64,000 nt of DNA from Pseudopithomyces maydicus (taxonomy: Eukaryota > Ascomycota > Dothideomycetes > Pleosporales > Didymosphaeriaceae). The translations under genes were made by a program, and so were the position numbers. Numbering within the stretch: position 1 is the stretch's first letter; every line of letters starts with the position of its first letter. Where the stretch lies: positions 1,240,001 to 1,304,000 of the forward strand of contig JANTUC010000003.1 in the NCBI GenBank assembly GCA_026873275.1, read 5' to 3'. The notes under the pieces were generated by a model. It saw nothing but the letters and a program-made list of their open reading frames with translations. It was not told the origin of the DNA and did not search any database. This document shows, in pieces, positions 44,801-57,800 of this stretch.

Positions 44801-47800
44801 TTTGGTCCAACCTTCTGACTCCATCTCTTGACTTCAACAAAGTCGATGCCATGTGCGCATTATCATCGGATGATGTTCCACAATTACGAAAGTCTGCTCC
44901 AAGATACTCCTGGGATCACGACCGCAAATTCTGGATGGAATCACGGCAATCGGCTGTACTGCGGCTTCGACCTAACTCTCACCATGAGCTTTTAGGTATC
45001 CGAATTGAAAATAATGGCAGAATCTACAGATGGCGCAATTTCATCAAGCCTAGTGAGCTCTCGTGGGCTAAGGGTCACCAAGTTCAATCCCAACTTATCT
45101 TTCCTGGGGCAGGCTTTTCGGTCATGGCAATCGAGGCTGGATGTTGTTTGATGCCGATGGAGGAAATCGCCCTTATTGAGTTGACGGATATTGAAATCAT
45201 GCGTGCTATGACGTTCCAAGATGAAAACGACAGCGTCGAAACACAATGCAGCCTCACAAACATCATCTTCAATGGCTTTACTGTGCATGCAGAATTCTTT
45301 TGTGAAATCTGTCTGTCAAAAGACCTTGGATTTGTCGAAGCTTCTCGTTCTCGCGTCAAGTTACACTGTGGAGCGCCTACTAGTGATTCTCTTCCGGATA
45401 GAGTCTCCGACGAGCTGCCTATGAGCGAAGTAGATATTGAATACTTCTACCAGACCCTCTGGGATCTTGGCTACAACTATACAGGAATGTTTAGATCAGT
45501 CACCACTCTGAAAAGGACTACAGACTCGGCAATCGGCGTGATTCACGTTGATTCTGGGGAAGACTATAGCACAGATACTTTATTTCATCCAGGCCCTCTA
45601 GATGTTGCATTCCAAACAATATTTGGTGAGTTGGAGAGCTCATGGTATAGTTTTGACTTTTTGATACTGATTTTCACAGGGGCTATGGGGGCACCTGGTG
45701 ATGGGAGACTCTGGACAGTCCTTGTGCCAACAAAGATCAAGCGGATCTCCATTAATCCCTTAGCTTGCCAGAACAAATCAGGTATTGGGTGCGACTTACA
45801 ATTTGATGCTAAGGTTTCCGTGTCGCTTTTGGACGGTATCGTGGGTGATGTCGACTTGTTTGATTCCTCTGGCATCCACAAGTGCGTCCAAGTCGAGGGT
45901 CTTCAGGTTTCACCACTCAGTCCCGTGACGGAAAATGACGATAAATGTATGTTCTCTGAGACAATATGGGCGATTGAGAATCCAGATGCAGCCAGGGGAA
46001 TTCCCGAATGGACACTCACAGATGAAGAATGGGAACAAGCTTTCTACGTTGAACGTGCCTGTTTCTTCTACATCAAGCAACTTCATGACACCATCACTCT
46101 TGAGGAGCGCGAGAAGTGTGAATGGCATCCGAGCAAGATGCTCGGTTGGGCTGCTGACGTTGTCAAGGTAGTCTCGAGAGGAGAACATCCGATAATCAAG
46201 CAAGAATGGATGCATGATACGTGGGAGCTGCTTGAAGGACCGCTCAATGAGTATGTTCGATTATGTATCATATCTCTCACAAAAATACTGATATGAATCA
46301 GACTGACGAAGAAATATGAAGATTTTGAGAATCTCACTCATATCGGCAAAAATTTAGTTCCTTTCGTCCGAGGAGAATTCTCAATGCTGGAACTTGTTAG
46401 AAATGGCTCTCTCCTGGAACACATATATCGTAATACATACGCCTTCTCTGAGTATAACGAGTATCTAGGTGCCTTGGTCAAGCAGCTGACTCATCGCTTT
46501 CCACGAATGGAAATTTTCGAAATAGGTGATTTCCACATCGGATTTCAGTTTAGGGCAATATCAACTGATCTAATATTAGGTGCTGGCACTGGCAGTACGA
46601 CAGAAGCCGTTTTAAACGCCATACAAGATCAATACTCATCTTATACTTACACGGATATATCCGCTAGTTTTTTTTCTCAAGCGCAATCCACCTTCTCCCA
46701 GCATAGTTCGAGGATCTTGTATAAGGTTTTCGATGTCACCAAGGAACCGTCGAAGCAAAACGCCCTAGAAAGGGCTTACGATTTAGTGATCGCATCAAAT
46801 GTGTTGCACGCTACTCCGAACCTGGAACAAACCCTAACGAACGTGCGTAAGCTTCTTAAACCTGGAGGTTATCTAGTTATGCTTGAGGTAACCGACATTG
46901 AGCCCTTACGACCAACTTTCTTCTTTGGTTGCTTACCTGATTGGTGGGTTGGTGAAGCCGATGGTCGTCCGCATCACCCTCTCTTGCCCACAGAAAGCTG
47001 GGGAGAAATCTTTAGAAAGACTGGCTTCTCGGGCCTCGACAGCAGCACACCCAAACACAATGTTTTCATGGCACCTTTCTCAGTTATGCTCACACAAGCT
47101 GTGGACAACCAAATAGAAATCATCAGACAGCCTCTAGTCACCACGAATAAGATCATCATTGACAATTTGTTGATCCTTGGAGGTAGCACTCTTCATAGCT
47201 ACGGGATCATCGCCGATATCAAATTGAAGCTCGATCCTTTCGTGAAAGCAACGACGACGGTGGAGACGCTCGAGTCGCTCAAGCAGGAACACTTCAGTCC
47301 GAAACAAGTTGTCCTGAGTCTTTTAGAGCTAGATGATCCAGTATTCGAACCTTTTACACCGCAACGATTCATGGCTTTACAGCTGCTCGCGGAACGATCC
47401 CGTAATGTTGTATGGGTGGTACAGGGAGGCTCTGGAGATCAGCCATACTCGAACATGATGGTTGGTGTATCCCGGTGCCTGGTAGGCGAGCAACCAGAAA
47501 TGCTATTTCAAATTGTCGACTTCGATGTTCAAGAAAATATCTGCACGAGCTATATTGCCGAAAGCTTGTTACGTATGGTTATCTCCGACGGTTGGAAAGG
47601 CTCCGTTGAACCATATTGCCCAGTCTGGGCTTTGGAGCGCGAGGTCCGTTATCAAAAGGGTGATGTTTACATTCCCCGATACGTTCCTAATGACAAAAGA
47701 AATTTGCAATACAATAGTTGGCGGCGTGCAATACGCGAAAAAGTGAGCCACGAAGAAGCAGTCACTCTCACGAGCAATAATGGTATTTACGACATCGCAA

Positions 47801-50800
47801 GATGCACTTTGGAACGTTACCCCCCGCGACATCAGCAGTAATCATAGCCGCTCAAATTTCCACAAGATCTATTGAGATCAATCATGCTGGGCGTTTTTTT
47901 GTCGTGGTCGGAAAATTGGAAACCTCCAACCTGCCTGTTCTCGCCTTATCACAAAACAATGCTTCCAAGCTAATTATACCGAAATCGCACTTGGTACCCA
48001 CCCATGCACTTATTACTCACACAGAAGAACTCATTAGAATAACTTTGGAGGTTTGTCTGAGTGACTACATCATCGACCATTTCACTTCTTCTGGCCATTT
48101 GCTGGTCCACGAACCATCCCTTTCACTGGCGCATATTCTTAATGCGGAAGCACGAGAGGCAGGTCTGAAAGTTTATTTCACTACCAATCATCGTGAAAAG
48201 GTCAGATCACATCTGGAATTTATTTATCTTCATCACTTGGAGCCTGGTCATCGTTTAGCTCACTCGCTGCCTTCAAATATTACCAGTTTCGTGGACGCTG
48301 AAAATATGGCAGATAGAGGAGCATTTGGTTCTCGAATCATCGAACAGTTATCGCCCAACTGCCAACGTATCTTCCTGGGAATTTTCTCTGGTAATTTCGC
48401 CACGATTGGGTCAGCGAATAAGTCTCCATTGACACATGTTCTTGATCGGTCACTCAGGTATTACCAAAAACTCTCTCACCTTTCAGAGAGCACAAAAGAG
48501 CTTTCCATCGAAACAGCCATTGGTGCAGTGGTCAGCGAAGATATATTTCAAACCATTGACTGGACACGATTGGACAAGGCTCTAGTGCGGATGTTTCCTT
48601 TGGAAGACGAGGTTACATTCAAGGGTGACAAGACATATTTCCTAGTAGGTCTGACTGGAGAGCTAGGCCAATCGCTCTGCCACTGGATGATTAAACGCGG
48701 TGCTCGACACATAGTATTGACGAGCCGTAAACCCAATGTCGCGAAGGCATGGATTAAGCATATGGCATCATACAACGCCAATGTCGTGACGATTGCCATG
48801 GACGTGACGGACAAAGAATCAACGTTTGAGGCTGTCCAGAAAGTCAGAGCAACTTTTCCACCAATTGCTGGGGTTGCAAATGGAGCAATGGTACTCAATG
48901 ACGGACTCTTCAATATTATGACCCACGAAGAGTTCAACGCAACCCTGCGCCCCAAAGTTACGGGCACAACTTTTCTGGACCAATTATTCAGTAAACCGGA
49001 TCTTGACTTTTTCATTGTATTCTCTTCCTTAGCATATGTCACTGGGAACTTTGGGCAGACCAGCTATGCCGCTGCTAATGGATATATGACAAGTGTTGTT
49101 GAAGGTAGAAGAAAACGCGGTCTTGTTGGGAGCGTTATGCATCTTGCTGGTAAGTCAACACTATTCTTAAACGCTGCTTTTTCAAACTCATCATGATTTT
49201 CCAGGTGTATTCGGCATCGGATATATTACTCGTACCGATCGCGGTATCATTGAACGCCTTGGTAAGCTAGGATACGGAAATATTTCAGAGTACGACTTCC
49301 ACCAATTCTTTGCCGAGGCTGTTTCCGCTAGTTCGCCTGAGTCCGGGAAGTGCTACGAAGTTGGGTCTGCCCTCCGTCCTATCGACCCTGAGTTGGAAGA
49401 TAACCCTCCTGGATGGCTTGATATGCCGAGACTCGCATACTACAAGGTTTCTAAGCGTTCAAGCACTGAAGATAGCCAAAGCAAGTCTATATCGGTCCGA
49501 GCACAGCTAAAAGAGGCGACTACAATACAAGACGCTACTGACATCATGACTAAAGGTCTGGTGACGAAATTGTACAAGCAGTTAGGGATGTCTCCGGAAG
49601 ATAACCTCATTTCCTCCGACACCAGCCTTGTCGATCTTGGCATCGACAGTCTAGTTGCTGTGGATTTGCGCGTCTGGTTCACCAAGGAACTTGATCTCGA
49701 TATGCCTGTTCTCAAGCTTCTTGGTGGAGCCACAGTGGCTCAAATGGTTGAGGATACAATTGAGCGGATGAGCCCTACCTTGATTCCGAATGTGGCAGCG
49801 AAAACCGCTACTGAATCGAACGAAGCTATCAATCAGACGCTTACTCAAAAGCAAATTACTAACATTGTGGAAGATCCGGTAGTCTTTGGAACTAATGATA
49901 GAGGTGACTACCTCCAAATGGATAATCTCAAGGTTGAGGAGAACGACCCTCTTCATCAGTCTCATCAAGGCACAACAGTAACGTCTAGTGAAGATCCAAA
50001 TCCATATAAAGAGGCTTCCGAATCAACAGGCCCTCTCGTTTTCCCCAGAGCCTCGAATAGCTCTAGCTACGGGAGCGAGGGAGAAGCGGCTGTACCGCCG
50101 AAGTGTAGATTCATTCGAAAAGTCAATATGGGGTATGGTCCGCTTCAATTTTATTTCATGGTAAAGCATTTGAATAATCCTACTATTCTCAATATGCAAT
50201 TTCGTCTTCCATTGAGGGGTAGAATACGAGTTACAGATTTATCCCGCGCCGTGCAAGAGCTTGGTCAGCGGCATGAGGCATTACGCACAGCGTTTTACAC
50301 TGACCCGGACAACGCTGAACAGCCGACTCAAGGCGTACTAGAGAACTCATCCCTTCGTCTTGAAACAATCGAGGTGGCCAATACAGAAACTGCTCGGACT
50401 GTTTGTCAGGAAGTTGGAGACACTGTGTTCGATATCAGTGGTGGTCAGACTCTACGCATCCTTCTACTCAGCATAAGCTCAGAATCCCACTGGCTCGTCT
50501 TAGCCCTTCATCACATCAGTATCGACGGTTTCAGTTTTAATATACTTCTCGACGAGCTCAATGCGCTTTACCAGGGCAAGCGGTTACCACCAGTCACAAT
50601 GCACTTCACTGATGTTGTTTCTAAGCAAAACAAATATATGCGTAACGAAGATAGTTCGTCTGAGGTAGAATACTGGACTAAGACGTTGGGGAAAATACCT
50701 GATGCTATCCCGTTGTTTCCTATTGCTAAAGTGGCATCTCGTCTTCCTGTTACGACGTACCACCTTGAGGAAGCTCCGATGGTCACGATTGATGCTGATA

Positions 50801-53800
50801 CGAGCTCCAAGATTCGTAAGCAGTGCAACCTCCTTCGCATAACGAAATTCCAATTCTTCATGACGGTCTTGCGGGAATTTTTATTTGCCTTTCTTGATAC
50901 GGAAGAGCTATGCATCGGCTTTGCTGACGCGAATCGCGCTGACCCACAGGTTGCACATACAGTCGGATACTTGGTTAACATGCTATCTCTAAAGTTTGAA
51001 AGGGCAGCAGACCAAACCTTCAAACAGAAGGCTGAGGATGTCAGGAAGAAATCTTATGCGGCGCTTGCGAATTCGACTATTCCATTCAATGCACTATTGG
51101 ACAACCTTGATGTTACACGCTCAGCAACACACACACCCGTATTTCAGGTATTTATGGACTACATCAGTCACAGGTTCCCAATGCCTGATGGACTCGGCGT
51201 GGTGGATGAAAAGGTTTCTGCCCATCTGACCCACAACTTCTTCGATCTTGCCGTGGACGTTAACGATGTAACTGGGAACGAAATTTATATTCGCTTCCGA
51301 GGTCAGCAGTATCTTTACTCTAAATCAGGAGTGCAGTTATTGCTCGACAGTTTTGTTCGCCTAGTTAAATTATGTGCCGAACTACTTCCTGGCCAGCCCG
51401 TTAGTAATCCTGCGCTTTACAATCCTGTTGAGGTCGAAAAGGTCTTGAAAATTAGTCGCGGTAGGTATTCTACTGAAAATCAAATGAAAATGTCCTCTGA
51501 CCAGTTCTTAGGTGTATCAGCACCCTTGAGATGGCCTTCAACGGTGATCAAACGAATTAATGCAGTTGCCAATGAGGCAAAAGATCTCCCTGCTTTAGTA
51601 GACCAACAGCAGAAAACACTTTCTTACAGTGATATGATGGCATTTTCACGTCAAATCTCATCCTCACTTGCTCATGCTGGCGTGAAACAGCATCAAGTCG
51701 TAGGGGTCTACCAACAACCTGGTGTGGACTTTGTTTGTTCTATACTTGCAATCTGGAATCTCGGTGCGACATATCTACCTTTGGATACTAGCATTTCACT
51801 TGGTCGTTTACGGCAAATAGTGGCAGACTGTCAGCCTTCTGCAATATTATGTCACGAAGACACCGTCAAGAAGGTACCCCAGCTTAGCTCTAGCACCTTA
51901 AAGCTGATTGATATATCCGTTCACGACGCACATAACGTTACTGCGTTACATCCAGTGCAGATGGCTGCAAATGATGTAGCTGTAATCTTGTATACCAGCG
52001 GATCCACAGGCTTGCCTAAAGGTTTGCCCATCCGGCACATCAGTCTTGTGAACCAGATGGAGGCAATGACCAACGATTTTAAAATTGGAGCAGAGAGAGT
52101 CTTGCAGCAAAGCGCCGCTAGTTTCGACCTTTCGATGCAGCAGATTCTGATGTGTCTCTTAAACGGAGGGACTTTGCACATTGCTTCACAAGAGACTCGG
52201 CTAGATCCTCTACAGATTTCCAAGTTGATCGCAACAGAGAAGATAAGCTGGGTACATGCAACCCCTTCTGAGCTTTCCCAATGGATCACTCACGGGTCTT
52301 CTCATCTTTCATCTGCAACCAATCTGCGCTATATTTTCTCTTCCGGTGAAGCGCTGAGCAATTCGGTTGTCAAGGGCGTACAGAGTCTCCATCATCCGGG
52401 GCTAAGGTTAATCAATGTATATGGACCAGCTGAAGCTGGTGTGGTCACTAGCGCTGAGATCGATGTCTCCACTATATCTGCAGATGCACAGATCGCGATA
52501 TCCATCGGAAGACCCTTGGCCAATATTGCTGTCTACGTTGTTGGTAAAGACCTCAGACCCGTACCAGCCGGTGTGAGTGGGGAAATACTGATTGCTGGAG
52601 CTGGAAACATCGAGACTTATCTCAAGAACGCAGAGCGTTCAGCAAAATCCTTCCTTGAGGATTCAATTACGCCTAATGGTTTCTATCAAGGACAGATAGG
52701 AACTCTGTACCGCTCCGGTGACATGGGTCGATACGAGACCGACGGGCAGCTTTACTTCAAGGGAAGGATTGCCGGCGATTTGCAGGTCAAACTCAATGGT
52801 GTCCGTGTGGAGCTTGAAGATATTGAGCGTTCAATCCTCAGCGCTGCTGGTGGCGTCATCACAAATACTGTTGCTGTCGTCAAGCGTGATCCCGATTTCC
52901 TCGTGGCTTTCGTCCAATTTGCGCAAGATTTCACTGTCGCGGAACACCAGAATTTCCTAGATGCTCTTCTCCAACGCCTCACTCTCCCACGCTCTATGAT
53001 ACCAGCTATGCTGATCCCTACAGATATCTTTCCACTTAATTCCCATGGAAAACTTGATCGCCAGGCTGTTGCGGCCATGCCGTTTCCTAAGAGCTTCGTG
53101 GAGGATGACGGGCAGCTGAACGAAACGGAGAGGGCCCTACAGGAGCTCTGGATTGAATGTCTTCCCAGAAGCATATTGGAGACCACGCATATTAGTTCTC
53201 AAAGTGATTTCTTCCGTCTCGGTGGCAACTCGTACTTACTTGTTCATCTACAGCGATTGATACGCGCGCGTTTTAATGTTCACGTTCCGGTTATGTCACT
53301 TTATGATTCCAGTAACCTATCATCAATGGTGGGAAGAATCAAGTCGGGAGACTCGGTCGTTAAAGTGGACTGGAAGACGGAAACTAGCATTTCCAAAGCC
53401 TTGGTTTCTAACAGGGATTTAGCAAGCGCCCACCAGGTGCCGCATAAGATGACTTTTGGATTAACCATAGTTCTTACCGGTTCCACTGGTTATCTGGGCT
53501 CACGTATCTTGAAGCTGCTTACAGAGGACGAACGCGTTGCTATTATCCACTGTGTAGCGCTGCGTGAGCACACGGAAAAGTCACCCCGAACATTAGCAAT
53601 CGAGTCCCCAAAGCTTCGTCTCCATGCCGGAGAGTTCAGCCAGCCACAACTAGGTCTCAAGCAGCAAGACTTTGAGGTCCTAGCGGAGACCGTTGACTTG
53701 ATCGTGCACTGTGGCGCGAACCGCTCGTTCTGGGACTATTTCGATAACCTTCGTGGACCCAACGTCAAGTCAACTAAGACCCTAGTAGATATGGCTTGCA

Positions 53801-54444
53801 CAAACAGAACACCCATTCACTTCATTTCCTCGGGCGGAGTGCATCTTCTCCGCAACAGCACCGACGCTTGGGACTATCCTACCGAGTCAGTCGCAGCGTT
53901 TCCGCCCCCTTCAGACGGCTCAAATGGTTACATTGCATCAAAGTGGGTATCAGAAGTGTACTTGGAGAACGCAGGCAAAGAGCTCGGCATTCCGGCCTAC
54001 ATTCACCGCTTTGTCCCCGCCGCCGCCACTACTATGAGCGCACCGCCTATGGAGCTCCTGGAAGAGTTTCGGCACCTTGCCGTGCGCCTCAAGGCGTTAC
54101 CAGCTCCAAGCGGCTGGGTAGGTACGTTCGATCTTTCTCCAGCTGATGGATTGGCTTCCGAGATCGTGGGAAACGTACTGAACGACTCTCTTGTGGAAGA
54201 GCCAGTGCCAATGCCACACTTTGTGCACTACGTGTCCAAGGTGAAGTTGAGTATGGAAAGTGCCACAGAGTACATGGGGATTTTTCAGGAAACAGGCGAA
54301 GAGGGGTCGGTGGGAGAGAAGTTTGAAAGGTTGCCGCCCTTGCAGTGGGCTGGCAAGGCGAAGAAAGAAGGGCTGAGTTGGCATTTTACAAGTACGGATT
54401 TTGTAGCTATGGGAGGGGTTGAGGGTGTGGGATTGAAGAGATGA
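41854..54444 (+). CDS. Hybrid PKS-NRPS megasynthetase (KS-AT-DH-MT-KR-ACP-C-A-T-R)
   Basis: Builds a reduced, methylated polyketide and condenses it with one amino acid. 11 exons give 3993 residues: 41854-42082, 42134-42523, 42592-42894, 42944-42969, 43090-43390, 43445-45625, 45680-46250, 46302-46525, 46580-47782, 47836-49150 and 49205-54444. Domains (approximate residues): KS 1-430 with DTACSSS near 170, EAHGTGT and GHTEGTAG; AT 540-860 with GHSSGE; DH 930-1240 with HQVQSQLIFP (Ser where Gly is usual) and DVAFQ; MT 1400-1560 with EIGAGTGSTT; no ER; KR 2060-2240 with GLTGELG and SYAAAN; ACP with GIDSL near 2393; C 2510-2950 with HHISIDG; A 3020-3450 with YTSGSTGLPKG; T with GGNS near 3587; R from 3665 with TGSTGYLG and YIASK. 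The missing ER is supplied by the gene at 31491. The 47783-47835 intron is phase-correct, but a one-base gap in the adjacent C6 run would also restore frame. Confidence 0.96.
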
Positions 54445-54822
54445 GCAGGAATGAGCTATTGATGTGTAGTAGTTGACAGTTTTGTTTTAGCTTTTATGTC
54501 AGAATTAAAGCATGCTTTGATTGTACTCGGAGGCTCAACATTGTACTAGCTCATCACACATGCAGAGTATCCTTCAATGCACCTGCCCACCTCTCTCGAT
54601 TCACCTATAATACATATCCTGACCACATGATCCGTTTTCTCCGCCCAAGCCCAATCCACCCGCCCGTGCCCACCATGCACACTCAGTCCTCGATTGCATC
54701 TTTAAATCGAAATCTTACACGTTAATGAGAACAAATGAAAAGAAAGGATAAGATCATCCCACGCAATTCTATGCCTGCAATGTTCTTGCTTCAGCCCCAT
54801 CCTCGAGTTACTGAATCTGGTA
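54445..54822. other. Convergent intergenic region at the right cluster border
   Basis: 378 bp between the PKS-NRPS and the convergent Tpr/Mlp1-like gene. Only 3' flanks; no feature recognised. Confidence 0.5.
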
Positions 54823-57800
54823 CTACTCCAGGGTTCCATCGCCTCCCGTCGCACCACCACCCCTGCCGCCGCGCTGTCTCTTCCCTCCTCGCTGGTTTTG
54901 ATGCTGTACACCATCGTCATCAGGCCCGCGCTTCTGTCCCTTGCCACTGACACCACCGGGTACGAATGCATTGACGCCCGGGTTCATAGGGCTGCCAGGT
55001 TGGGCCGTCTGCCCGCGACCACGGTTACCGCCTGCGCCTCCGCCTCGGCCGCCTGTACCGCCTCGGCCGAAGCCTTGCTGGCCGCCTGTGTTCGGACCTT
55101 GCATAGACGGTGGACCACCTCGTCCACGGCCGCCACCGCCAGGAACTGGAATTCCCGAGTTACCGCGGGGAATGCCTGATTGACCACGGTTGTTCATGCC
55201 ACCGCGCGGAGGCTGATAAGTCTGCATGGACGGTTGTTGCATAGCGAAGGGCGAGTTGGGCCGGCTATTTTGCTGTTGCTGCTGGCTCTGGAACGGATTT
55301 GGTGCTCCAAAGGGTGTCTGGTGTTGGCCGGTGAATCCAAAAGAGCCTGGTTGTTGGCCGCTAAAGCCACCCTGAAATCCTGGGGCGGGTTGGGTTTGGT
55401 TCATGCCCTGATTAGGCACTGGTGCAAATTGACCGCCGTAACTGGGCCCCTTTCCACTAAATTGTCCGAAGGGGCCTGCCGCAGAGCCATTGGTACCCAC
55501 AGGTGTTTGAGGTTGGGACGGTACTATCGGCTGGGCCGGAGCAGGTGCTGGTGGTTGCGCACTCCCAGTGGCAGGGACTGTTGTGGCCTCGATCTTGGGC
55601 GCCGGGGGTGCAGGTTTTGCTATACTAGCGATGTCGAAAACCTCCTTTACAGGCTGCTCTGGTGTATCCTTTGCGGCCGCCACAACAACGTTCCATTTAG
55701 CATTGAGCTGGTCAAATTTATTCTTGGCCATGCTCGCTTTGGCAGCGTTGCGCATCTCAGTTGCCTTCCTCTCTGCTGCTTTGGCCTCTTCAATCTTTTG
55801 CTCTTGTTGCGCTTTGATATTGGCTGTAGCCTCTTCTACCTTCTGCGCAACAATTTGCTCCTGGTCCATATTTGATGTTTGTCCATTGGCATTCCGGGTT
55901 TCCTCCAATTTCTTCTGAACATTGCGCTTAATAATGTTCATAGCTGTGGAGGTACGGCTTATAAAGTCTTGAATCTCGCGTTCGGACGCTTCAACACCCG
56001 GAAGTGTAGATGAGACAGAGGATGATGGTACCTGCTTGAGCTGATCGAGTTCTGTTCGCAATCGCTCTACCTCTTTCTCGAGACGTGCGATTTCTTCATT
56101 CTTACGTTCAAGCTCTGCGTTCTTTTCGGTAAGCTCGGCCTCTTTGTCTTCAACGTTCTTCTTTTCTTTTTTAAGCATGGTGTTAGCCTTCTCTTTGAGA
56201 ACATCCATCTTCCTTTGCATCTCAGCGATAACCGCGGGCTCAGCTTTGGACTCGGACGCCTGTGCAGCTTCAGCCTCTGCTTTTCGTTGCTGTAATTCAG
56301 CTTCAACCTCTGCTTTCCGTTGCTGCAATTCAGCTTCAGCTGTGACCAGGGCAGCCTCTCGCTCTTCTATAGCAGCAGTTCGTTCTTCGAGGGCCGCCTT
56401 TTCAACAGCAAAGTGGTCTGTGCCTGATTCAACACCAGAGTTTGCAGCAGAGCCTCCACTGCTCTCAACGAGAGAGCCTGTCATTTCTGTTTGAGTGCGA
56501 AGATCCTCCACCTCCTTCTCACGAGCAGCAAGTTCTTCTTTCAACTTTTCAACCTCGTCTGAAGTCGATGCATCCGCATTTGCAGTAGCAGGTACTTCGG
56601 CGAAAACTTGCTGAGATTTCAACTGATCGACCTCAGCTTCGGCGCTTGCTTTTCCAGTGCGTGCATCTTCAGCCTCCTTAACAAGTACACCGATGCGCTG
56701 TTGCAATTCCGCCTGTTCAACAGTTAGTGCTATATCTTGATCGAGAAGTGACGAGCTTACAATTTGGCTTTCCAGTGTCCGCTCCCGTGACTTAAGTTCT
56801 TCGAGCTGTATGCCAAGACCCACAGCCTGATTCGCCTGCTGCCGTTCGCGATCTTCAGCCTCCCTCACCCGAGCTTCCAATTGTGACTTCTCTTCGGTCA
56901 ATAAGCCAACGTTGTCTTCGCTCACCTGTCCCTCTTCTGCCATGGCAACATCGACAGTGGCATTGGCCTTTGCCAACGCCTCATCTCGATCTCTACGAGC
57001 AGACTCCAGGTCTTCTCGCAGTGTAGTGAGCTCCGATTGTGCTGTAGTGAGCTCTGATTGTGCGCTTGCAAGGTTTGCATGGGCTTCATCCCGCTCCTGT
57101 TTGATGGTGTTCATCGTTGTCCTTAATTCACCCATCTTGACCTTGGCTTTCTCTACAACATCTGCTCTCCGCTTATTCTGCACCTCTGCTTCATTCCTTT
57201 GCTTCTCGGCTTCCTCCTCCGCCGCCTTGAGGCGTTCTTGGATATCTTCACCAACTTGATGTGAAGCCTGGTCGCGCTCGGTCTTCAGAGTCTCGATTTG
57301 TTGTTTCAAATCCTCCAATTCTTTAGGGTCAATGCGATCGTACCTCTGGAGTACATCTTGGTGGCGTTTCTGCCAGCGTTCACGGTCTTCTTCAACAGCC
57401 TTCAATTGGCCGCTGGTGAATTCAAGTTCGCCCTCAAGTTCCAGGACACGAGCCTGCAACGGCTGAAGCTGCTCACGCAACGCTTCGAGCTCCTTGTCCT
57501 TCTGATTGCGTTCAGCTTCCAACCGCTGGACATCGTTACGTAAGGTAGTGTTGCTCTCCCGGTAGAGATTGAGTTGACCCACACTCTCTTCAAGGGCTTT
57601 GAATTTTGCATCGCTCGGTCGGCTTTGCGATTGGGCTTGCTCTGTAAGCAGTCTTTCATTCGCTCGCTCAAGTTGCTCTTGTTTAGTAGCAAGCTCTTGA
57701 CGAACCCGTTGCACTTCGAGTTCCATACCGTTGACCTTGAGCTGCAGGATGTCCTTGTCGTTACGAAGTGATTTGTTGAGTTCCTGCAATCCAGCCAAAC

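Noticed and set aside
47783..47835. Frameshift at the C6 run 47820-47825 in the PKS-NRPS
   Set aside because: One missing C would restore frame, like the other sites, but a 53-nt GT-AG intron with the right phase explains it without an error, so I used the intron. It remains the least certain PKS-NRPS junction.
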